Of a stretch of DNA of 64,000 nt, positions 1 to 7,600 are shown one piece after another. The stretch is taken from the NCBI RefSeq assembly GCF_000974685.2, contig NZ_AP018738.1, positions 1,674,001 through 1,738,000 on the forward strand, read 5' to 3'. Made by a program: the position numbers and the translations under genes. A model generated the notes under the pieces. That model was not told the DNA's origin. It saw only the letters and a list, made by a program, of their open reading frames with translations, and did no database searches. This DNA is from Ferriphaselus amnicola. GTDB taxonomy: Bacteria; Pseudomonadota; Gammaproteobacteria; Burkholderiales; Gallionellaceae. How positions within the stretch are numbered: the stretch's first letter is position 1; every line of letters begins with the position of its first letter.

Positions 1-101
1 GAAGGCGCAGCATCCTTTTTTGCATCCTCGGCCAAAGCCAGATTGATGCCACCCACCAACAGTACGCCTGCCACACCGACACCTGCCAATACTTTGTTCA
101 T
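1..101 (-). CDS. Small exported protein, N-terminal part only
   Basis: The gene runs off the left edge; only the first 33 codons are visible. The start ATG (99-101) is preceded by an AGGAG ribosome site. The protein opens with a Sec signal peptide: MNK, a hydrophobic Val/Leu/Gly stretch, then an ALA cleavage site at about residue 24, followed by a Lys/Asp/Ala-rich mature start. The rest is missing, so no family can be assigned. It is probably periplasmic. Confidence 0.6.
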   Translation of the reverse strand, partial: MNKVLAGVGVAGVLLVGGINLALAEDAKKDAAP

Positions 102-290
102 TTGTATTCTCCTTCGGGATAATTAAGATGAGCAAGTCGCTCACAGCTGTTAAGACGCAGCCTAATGAAAAATGTCAGGACTGCATCAGGCTTTCTTAAA
201 AGCATCTGAAAGCTTGAACGCAAGTTTACTCACAATTCCCTACGGCAACATCCCCTATTTAGCGAGCAAGCGGAGGAGAGTCTGAGGTAA

Positions 291-464
291 GTGAGGAAAC
301 CATTGCGGAATTCTGTGGCATTCACGCGGCTCAATGACAGGCACTACATGGATGCGCTGAATTTGATTGCGAATGAGAGCAAGATATCGAATACCAATCT
401 CGAAATGTTGTTCCGAGAAAAAGCCGAGTTCCTTCCAATCGCCTTCAAAAGGAAAATGGGCTAG
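291..464 (+). CDS. Short orphan ORF or gene remnant (57 aa)
   Basis: A GTG-initiated frame of 57 codons with a purine-rich GGAGGAGAG about 12 nt upstream. The product is basic and looks helical, with no motif I recognise. Its stop lies inside the hairpin that precedes the 13-bp tRNA-like repeat at 494. That position is equivalent to the ends of the serine recombinase (before 14285) and of the integrase (before 20011), so it could be the decayed 3' end of an element-borne gene. The remaining sequence between 102 and 619 shows no other coding signal. Confidence 0.3.
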   Translation: MRKPLRNSVAFTRLNDRHYMDALNLIANESKISNTNLEMLFREKAEFLPIAFKRKMG

Positions 465-486
465 ACCATTTCTGATCTAACCCATT
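455..486. terminator. Hairpin before the left tRNA-like repeat
   Basis: Arms AATGGGCTAGA and TCTAACCCATT (one G-T mismatch) enclose a 10-nt loop and are followed by GTTTTATT on the plus strand. This fits a rho-independent terminator. It ends 7 nt before the 13-bp att-like repeat, matching the arrangement at the other two repeat copies. Confidence 0.5.
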
Positions 487-493
487 GTTTTAT

Positions 494-506
494 TGGTGCG
501 CCGGAA
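494..506. repeat. 13-bp remnant of the tRNA-Arg attachment repeat
   Basis: TGGTGCGCCGGAA is identical to the CCA-end of tRNA-Arg(ACG) at 20011-20023 and to the 45-bp repeat at 14285. A chance 13-mer match to this exact site is unlikely in 64 kb. It is read as the worn outer boundary of an older insertion into the same tRNA gene; that is inference. Confidence 0.5.
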
Positions 507-619
507 CTGATGAATCTGGGCACTGGGAAGCAGCAATCCCACTTCCATAAATAACTTGAGACGCGAACCGACACGGCCTAAAGATTCAATATATTTATTC
601 GAATCCTAGGCCTTCGCCA

Positions 620-895
620 TTAATAAACCACATCGTGGTCACCGACATTGATGGGGATAATTTTCTCCTCCTGAATCAGTAATTCCAGCGTAATCCGATA
701 CGATAAATTGATAGAAACAGAATAAACACCTTGCAGCTTTCCATTCAATCCATGCAATCGCAGTGACGGGTGGAACGGATTCGCTTCGAGGAGTTGTAAG
801 GTTTTAAGGTATTGCTGGCGTAAGTCAGGGTGCTTCTTCAACCAATGCACCGCACGTCTGGTGTAGGCATCGGTGAATACCAACGCATAACTCAT
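620..895 (-). CDS. RelE/ParE-superfamily toxin of a type II TA pair
   Basis: The 91-aa size, the basic central strand region (SLRLHGLNG) and the C-terminal block INVGDHDVVY are typical of RelE/StbE-like toxins, which usually act as ribosome-dependent mRNA interferases in the cytoplasm. It lies downstream of the antitoxin with a 4-nt ATGA overlap, so the two are translated together and antitoxin is made first. It sits beside the outer island boundary, where TA pairs commonly stabilise mobile DNA. RNase activity is assumed from the family; ParE-like gyrase poisoning is the alternative. Confidence 0.8.
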   Translation of the reverse strand: MSYALVFTDAYTRRAVHWLKKHPDLRQQYLKTLQLLEANPFHPSLRLHGLNGKLQGVYSVSINLSYRITLELLIQEEKIIPINVGDHDVVY

Positions 896-1149
896 ACCAA
901 CTTATCCAGCCTTGATAAGTGAGCGTCAGCCGACTCTTCTACAACACGCCCAGCTTTGATGTCGGCACGCGTTTCCGCCAATGCAGCATCCAACTCGCAC
1001 TCACGCAGGTAATTATATTGGGCGATATCCATCACCACAAATCGATCCTTCCCACGTACTGATACAACCGCCTCTGAGTGCAAGGCAAGCATGGCTTCGA
1101 TTGCGGCCACCCCTTTTGTCTTCAATTCATTGGCACTGATATGTGACAT
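892..1149 (-). CDS. Phd/YefM-type antitoxin
   Basis: An 85-aa protein with an N-terminal Phd-like fold (SANELKTKGV, then RGKDRFVVMDIAQYNYLRE) that should bind DNA and autorepress the pair, and an acidic helical C-terminus that would wrap the toxin. The ATG at 1147-1149 was chosen because AGGAG lies 6 nt upstream; an in-frame TTG two codons earlier has no ribosome site of its own. It overlaps the toxin start by 4 nt. No clear operator was picked out upstream. Confidence 0.8.
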   Translation of the reverse strand: MSHISANELKTKGVAAIEAMLALHSEAVVSVRGKDRFVVMDIAQYNYLRECELDAALAETRADIKAGRVVEESADAHLSRLDKLV

Positions 1150-1292
1150 GTTCAACTCCTAGGTAATACGATTGAGAAAGCATTCAACCACACTCTATAT
1201 CGCACTGTAAAGCAGCCAATTCACAATAAGCTTGCGCAAGTCGCTGGGAGCGCCACCGAATACATTTGCTTTCTTGCCTAAACCGGATTGAC

Positions 1293-2963
1293 TTAGAACC
1301 CCCAGCCCACCTCCACCCAATAGCGCCCACCGGGCTTATCGTTAGCCGAGGTCGGTTTAGTTTGTAGTGTCCGCCATGCACTTTGCAGGAAGAGGTAACC
1401 GCTATCCCCCAACCGGAAGCGGAGTCCAATACCCGCACCACCGATGACGGTCTGGTTAGTGCTCTTTACGGCAGGCCACGGTGAGGTGTTCTGAGTGCCA
1501 TTGCCGTAGTCATAGAACACACTAGCTTGGGTGCTAGGGGTGAGTTGATGCTTGAGTTCGATGGTGGCCAGGAGGGCTTTGTCGGACATGGCTTCACTGG
1601 AGGGATACGCCCGCACTCCGTGCGCACCGCCGAGGACCATCTTCTCAGAGGGGTCGAGGTTACGACCTGGGTCGAGTTGGCCGTTGAGCGTGAGCAAGAG
1701 GCTGGTACGTTCCGAGCCTGGAATACCTTGTAGGCGTGTGTAGTTCCAGTTGATCTTGCTGAAATACCCCAGTGTCTTTGCACTTGCGGCGTCCATCGCA
1801 CGATGTTGCGGACTGTTAAAGTCGAGTCGTCCTTGGGTGTAGCTTAGGCTCCACAGATTAACCGCTCGGTCACGCCAGTCACCGTTAGCGGTATAGCTGT
1901 GACTGAAGCTGCCGCGTTGATTGGTGTCACCGGTGCTCACCACCTCGTCACGAACCATCTTCTCCTGATAACGATATTCCAAGGTGAGGTTCTTGGCATC
2001 ACTGCGGATCACCGGATAGTTGGCATACAGGGCATTGGTGCGTGTGGCACCTTGTGAGCCGGAGGCTGCAAACTCCCGCCCGAGGCGGTATTCGATTTCG
2101 CTGTGCTCGATGCCTACCCTGCCCTGTCCGGTCCAGTACGTGGGAAGTTGGAACTGGGCTTGGTTGTAACGCATGCCGAATCCACCGTACAGCAGGTTAG
2201 CCGAGAGCTTTTCTCCATAGCCGGTGAGGTTGTTGATCTCGGGATGGAGCATGAATCGGTTGCCGTAACCGGTATAGCGATTGCCTTGGTTGTCGGCGCT
2301 GAGTTGCGCGGACAGGATGGGACGATCAGTCAGGGTGATGTCCACATCGGTGAAGCCGGGGTCTTTCCCGGGATTGAAGGCAGTTTGTGCCATCACGCCG
2401 GGAATGTCATTGAGCAGTAAGGTACTGCGCTCCAGTGGCGTCTGCTCCAACACGTCGCCCGCTGTCATCTTAGGCAATCTTTTCTTCGCGGCAACCTCCT
2501 TAAGGCGGGAGGTGTTGTTTAGGTGGAGCTCTCCTAAGTAGCCTTCCAACACGCGGATCTCGACGTTGCCATCCTCGCCGATGGTTTGTTCAGGCAAGAA
2601 GGCGTAGGCAGCAGGATAGCCGTGAGCATGATAGTAGTCGGTAATGCGTTGGGTGCGCGCTTTGAGTTCAGCCAAGCTAATGGATTGCTCCAAGATGTCC
2701 GACAGCATCTTGAGCAGGATGTCCTCGCTAAATACGCTGACATTAAGCAAGGTGATCCGGTGGACGGTGAATCGGATCGCTTGATCCTGCTCGCTGCGAC
2801 TGTCTGGCGCTTGCTGAGGAGCGATGCCGGAGTCTTCCGCTGGCAACACCGGTGCACGTTGGTCGCGCTCGATCTGCTGGAGCAATGAGCCCGCATCAAT
2901 CGCAGGCGCGGCCCAAGCCGTCTGGGTGACAGCCCACGCTGCCAATAGCCAATACCGCCGCAC
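1293..2963 (-). CDS. TpsB outer-membrane transporter (ShlB/FhaC/HecB family)
   Basis: This 556-aa protein exports its TpsA partner across the outer membrane. A signal peptide ends near AWA (residue 18), a linker follows, then two POTRA domains (about residues 65-215) and a beta-barrel. The barrel carries a VRAY motif (residues near 443, the family VRGY/F) and ends in Trp-Gly-Phe, as expected for BAM-inserted barrels. The start is a GTG 5 nt after the SapC stop, so translation is probably coupled. It is the last gene of the tpsA-PPIase-sapC-tpsB run, and the partner TpsA is encoded in the same operon. Confidence 0.9.
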   Translation of the reverse strand: MRRYWLLAAWAVTQTAWAAPAIDAGSLLQQIERDQRAPVLPAEDSGIAPQQAPDSRSEQDQAIRFTVHRITLLNVSVFSEDILLKMLSDILEQSISLAELKARTQRITDYYHAHGYPAAYAFLPEQTIGEDGNVEIRVLEGYLGELHLNNTSRLKEVAAKKRLPKMTAGDVLEQTPLERSTLLLNDIPGVMAQTAFNPGKDPGFTDVDITLTDRPILSAQLSADNQGNRYTGYGNRFMLHPEINNLTGYGEKLSANLLYGGFGMRYNQAQFQLPTYWTGQGRVGIEHSEIEYRLGREFAASGSQGATRTNALYANYPVIRSDAKNLTLEYRYQEKMVRDEVVSTGDTNQRGSFSHSYTANGDWRDRAVNLWSLSYTQGRLDFNSPQHRAMDAASAKTLGYFSKINWNYTRLQGIPGSERTSLLLTLNGQLDPGRNLDPSEKMVLGGAHGVRAYPSSEAMSDKALLATIELKHQLTPSTQASVFYDYGNGTQNTSPWPAVKSTNQTVIGGAGIGLRFRLGDSGYLFLQSAWRTLQTKPTSANDKPGGRYWVEVGWGF

Positions 2964-2968
2964 GGAGC

Positions 2969-3718
2969 TTAATGCGTAGTTGCAGGTGCCACCACGTCAC
3001 GCTCTGCCAAGCGCGCCACGAGTTGGTTGGCATTGCCCAATGAGATGAGGTGGGCATACAAGGTGCCTAACAAGCCACTCTTGAACAGATTGGTGATCGT
3101 GGCGTCATCCAGTTGCAGTAGTTTCTGCTCATCCACGACTAGGAAGCCACCCATGTTGAAACTGCCGCCATTCGCCAAGGTGGCCTGCATGTTCATATCC
3201 TTGAACAGGCCAAGTTTATCGATCTCGGCACACACTAGGCGTGTACGCTGATAGTCATCTTGGAAGCCTTGGGCAAAGGCCAGCATATTCTTGAGGAAGT
3301 CGGTCTCTTTGCCCTCCTGATCAAACAGGGCTTGCCCGGCCTTACCTTCCTGATCCAGACCCGCATAACTTGTGTCGAGTGAGAGCAGTAGTTGACCACC
3401 TGGAACTTCGGCAAAGGTGAAGGGATAGCGGCGGACATAGGCCGGAACATAGCGGGCTTGCCACTGCCCATGTTCGTTCACGAACAGGTTCTCGCCTTCG
3501 CGCAAGCCGAGCATGGCGACAGGCATCACTTGATCACCGTTACGCACGAACACAATGGGATACTCTCGGGAAGCTTCGACGAACTCGGAGCCCAGCAAAA
3601 GTACGGCATGGGCGTTGCGGGTGAAGCCGGCATCGGCCGTGGCGCGCAGCGTCCAAGATTTGTGCAGATTTCGGTCGATGGGAACGATGGTTTGGTAGAA
3701 CTGTAGGGTGTTACTCAC
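2969..3718 (-). CDS. SapC-family protein
   Basis: A 249-aa protein of the SapC family, recognised from the N-terminal VPI...LHKSW block, the VRRYPF strand and the C-terminal FKSGLLGTLYAHLISLGN block. Family members were named for Campylobacter S-layer loci; their biochemical role is unknown. No signal peptide is visible, so it is probably cytoplasmic. The GTG start has GGAG 6 nt upstream. Its placement between a periplasmic chaperone and TpsB, with 5 nt to tpsB, suggests a role in making or handling the giant TpsA; that is inference. Confidence 0.8.
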   Translation of the reverse strand: MSNTLQFYQTIVPIDRNLHKSWTLRATADAGFTRNAHAVLLLGSEFVEASREYPIVFVRNGDQVMPVAMLGLREGENLFVNEHGQWQARYVPAYVRRYPFTFAEVPGGQLLLSLDTSYAGLDQEGKAGQALFDQEGKETDFLKNMLAFAQGFQDDYQRTRLVCAEIDKLGLFKDMNMQATLANGGSFNMGGFLVVDEQKLLQLDDATITNLFKSGLLGTLYAHLISLGNANQLVARLAERDVVAPATTH

Positions 3719-3793
3719 AAGTCACTCCGGTAGGTGCGTAGGCAGATTTATCTATGAAGAAACGTCGTGCGCACGGAGGCGCACGACGTGAGT

Positions 3794-4591
3794 TTACTTA
3801 ACCTCGGCTTTGCTGCGTATCACTTCGATAGCGCGTAGCACGGCTTGGGTTTGCAGTTGCTTCTGTAAGGTGTCCTTGACCTTGTCCATGGCAGGAAATT
3901 CAAAGGCGCGGACTTCCTCGACTTTGAGGATATGCCAGCCGAACGGCGACTGGACGGGTTCGGAGAGTTGCCCTTTGGGCAGGGCTTTGATCACGTCTCG
4001 AACGCTGGGCACTAATACCATAGGAACTTGCCAACCAATATCCCCTCCGGCCGCACGGCTGGCAGAGTCGATGGATTTCTCGCGCGCGAGGGCTTCAAAC
4101 TTGCCGCTCTTCTTGAGTGTTGCCAAGGCAGCCTTGGCTTCGTCTTCAGTCTTGACCAGAATGTGACGGACACGATACTCCTTGTCACCGGCTTCGATTT
4201 TTTGCTGTTCATAGAGGGCTTGAATGTCGGCATCAGCGACGGGATGCTTGGCAATGTAGTCAGCTTGGAAAGCGTTGACCAACAAGTCACGGCGACTATT
4301 GGCGAGTGCGGCCACGACATCGGCAGACTGGTCCAAGCCGAGTTTGACGGCTTCTTGCGCCACGGCTTCACGAGCGACGAGTTCAACGGTCAGTTGCTTA
4401 CGCAGTTCATCACTGTCTTTAGCGCCTTGGGCCTCAAAAGACTTAACCAGCAGGTTCAGTTGTGCGTGAGTCAGCGTCTCCTTGTTGACCGTTGCTACAA
4501 CAGCTTCGCCCGCTAGGGCGGGTGTCGTGAACAGGGCGGCAAGCAAAGTCAGCGTGGCTAGTTTGAGAGGTGGATGTTGCATAGCATTCAC
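3794..4591 (-). CDS. Parvulin-type periplasmic peptidyl-prolyl isomerase
   Basis: A 265-aa SurA/PrsA-like chaperone. A signal peptide (residues about 1-27, cleaved after ALA) is followed by a helical N-domain and one parvulin domain (about 135-235) with the family marks VRHILVKTEDEA, GGDIGW and FGWHILKVEE. The C-terminus is basic and helical. It lies 20 nt after tpsA and 75 nt before sapC. A dedicated PPIase could keep the long unfolded TpsA export-competent in the periplasm. The start is a GTG; an ATG three codons later is the alternative. Confidence 0.88.
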   Translation of the reverse strand: MNAMQHPPLKLATLTLLAALFTTPALAGEAVVATVNKETLTHAQLNLLVKSFEAQGAKDSDELRKQLTVELVAREAVAQEAVKLGLDQSADVVAALANSRRDLLVNAFQADYIAKHPVADADIQALYEQQKIEAGDKEYRVRHILVKTEDEAKAALATLKKSGKFEALAREKSIDSASRAAGGDIGWQVPMVLVPSVRDVIKALPKGQLSEPVQSPFGWHILKVEEVRAFEFPAMDKVKDTLQKQLQTQAVLRAIEVIRSKAEVK

Positions 4592-4611
4592 GTTCTATAC
4601 ATCGCGTCTTG

Positions 4612-7600
4612 TTAAGGAATTAAAGCACCGACCACACCGTTCACGGTGACCTTGGGGTTGGCGACGGTGGTGGCTACAGCGGCAACAGTCATTGCGGTAG
4701 CAGGCGTGAGCTTCTTGACTGCACCGGTGCTGGTAACTGCAAGGCTCGTACCGACCGTGGTTGCTCCGAAGGTGGTGGTGGAAAGTGCGCCAGTCGTCTT
4801 GGTGGCTAGGGTGGTGTTCATCCTCCCTGCAACATTCAAGGCCCCAGCCGCACTCAGCGAGGTAGCTCCCGTCGCATTGACGCTCGCGTTGAGGGCATTC
4901 AGGTCAGCCAGCGTCACCGTCAAGCCGTTGGCAGTGACAAGACCACCAAAATTATTGGTTGCGTTGGCTAGGGTGATGCCATAGCGCACAGGTACCGCAG
5001 GGGCTACCGTTCCGTTGTTAGCGGTCAGGGTAGTCGCACCAGTCACCACAGCCTTTGTGGCCGCTGCTTGGGTGATCGCGCCACCACGAGACGTGACTGC
5101 GAGTGCGCCAGTGGCGTTGGTATTGCCAAGGATGATGCCGCCTACGCTGTCCAGCAGGCTCACGCCCAAGCCGTTGGTCGTGACCGCTCCGACGAAATTG
5201 TTACCCGCATTCGCCAGCGTGATGGCATAGCGGACTGGAACCGCTGGGGCTACCGCTCCGCTGTTGGCCGTCAGAGTCGTGGCACCAGCCACAGCAACTT
5301 TAGTAGCAACAGCTTGGGTGATCGCTCCAGCCCTAGAGGTAACATTCAAACCTCCCGCCACTATATTACCCAATGTAACCCAAGCTCCAGCACCGCCATT
5401 TCGAAGATCAAAAGTAAGAATACCCGTACCAACATTTATCGTCGAAGTGGTCGCCTGCCTTATCACTGCACCACCTACCAATCTGCTTGCCGAAACAACA
5501 CCACTAGCCACAGTGTCATTAGCAATTAACGTAAGCGCACCATTTGCTGTTGTAATGCTGGCATTGATGAGCACATTGCGACCCGCTTGGAGAGTAATCG
5601 CCCCTCCTTTCATTATTCCGACATTTGGCACGGTCACAATTGGGCTATTTACAACGATGTCATTGCTCGCTTGCAATGTCACCGCCGTACCAGCATTTGT
5701 TATCGCAACTATTGACTGAGGGGTAATCAATCCTGCCTGGCCTAATGTCGCAGCAAACCCCACCGAACTGGTTGGCAATGCCTGCAATGGGGAGATAATG
5801 GTCGTATCAAAAATTTTGGTTGTCTTCGTTCCAATATCCACAAATGCGATTCGATTGCCCGAAAGCTGGGTCAGGGTTCCTGCAACTGGAGAGAAGTTCG
5901 ACACTGTCCCAGTTAGTCCGGATGCGCCCTGACTCCACACGCTTCCTCGCGTAGTGGGCACAATGATGCTCCCATTGGACTGCTCTACAATACCGCCTCC
6001 GAATCCGACGTTATCGCCTATCCCAAATCCCCCGATATTCCCTATCAAACTATTTGTGCCCGAAATTACTCCACGCACACCTGACAAAGCACTTCCCCTT
6101 GTCGCAGCTCCAGCCCAATTATTCCAAGACGACGACACAATAAGATAGTCGCCATTTTTTAGCACCCAAGTTCCATACCCACCGACAAGATCACCAGCCA
6201 CACTCCCTACTAGGCTATTGAGAGAGGAAATCACTCCTTTTGTACCCACACTGCCATTTCCCCATGTAACCGCCCCCTTCCTGCCCGCCCAGTCATAAGA
6301 GACAACAAGATAATTCCCATTGGGAAGAGCCGTTACCCCCCCGCTAGTCATCAGACTACCAAACTGCCCTCCGACATTATCGGTTACCAAACTACCAATA
6401 AGGCTATTCAATGGCGTAACTGTTCCAACCGTTCCTCCAAGTCCATTACCCCAAGTAACAGCACCTTTACCCCCCCCCCAATACGCAGACGCTACTACAT
6501 AATTTCCATTAGTTAGAGCTTGTACGCCAGTTCCGACCTTATCATTTCCTAGCGCGTCTCCTACAACTGACCCGACTAAACTATTTTGAGATGAAACCAA
6601 CCCGGAAGATCCTCCGCCCCCACTACCCCAAGTAATTGCACCTTTAGCGCCAAAGGCTGAACGAACCACATAACTTCCATTTGCTAGCGGCGTTATACCA
6701 AGCCCACCAACTTGGTCTCCAACCGTTCCACCAACATAACTATTTACCGATGTCACCTGCCCGACGGTACCCGTCAGTCCGTTTCCCCATGTTACAGAAC
6801 CGGCATCAACAATCGCGCCGTTATCCCAAAGGGGGGTGGCGGTGACATAGTTTCCATTTGTCAGGGCAAACGTCGATCCAACCCCATCACCAGCCTTCGT
6901 TCCCACGAGGCTGTTAGTGGCTGAAACAAAACCAACCACCCCTGTTAATCCGTTACCAAATGTTGATGCGCCTTTCCCACTCGACCAATTGGGTGAGCTC
7001 ACAACAAAATTACCATTTGTCAGGGCAGTGATTCCGCCACTTCCAATAAGATCCCCCCCCGTATTTGTCATTAACCCAGTAACTGGCGATACAGTTGGCA
7101 AACCAACACCTGCGCCAACTAAACTATTAATAGAGGAAATAGCTCCACTCACACCGGCCGCACCATTCCCCCAAGTCACAGCACCCTTGCCAGTTCCCCA
7201 GTTCGGAGTTGCAATTACGTAATTTCCATTAGCTAAAACTGAAACTGATTTAGCACCGACCCCATCAGTTACCACACTACCAACAAGACTATTCAAGGCA
7301 GATACTGCGCCGACCGTACCCGTTAATCCATTTCCCCAAGTCACAGCGCCCTTGCCACCTCCCCACCAAGGCGACGAAATCAGATAGTTCCCATGATTAG
7401 CCAGCAAAGTTACTCCGCCAGAACCGATGGCATCTCCTCTCCCCCAAACCCCAGCCACACTACCCGTCAAGCTATTTGCAACACCTACCACCCCAACAAC
7501 CCCAGAAAGACAGCTCCCCCATGTAACAGCCCCTTTATTGCCTCCCCACCTAGGCGACACAATCAGATAATGATCCGTCCCAACCTCCAGAACATCCTGC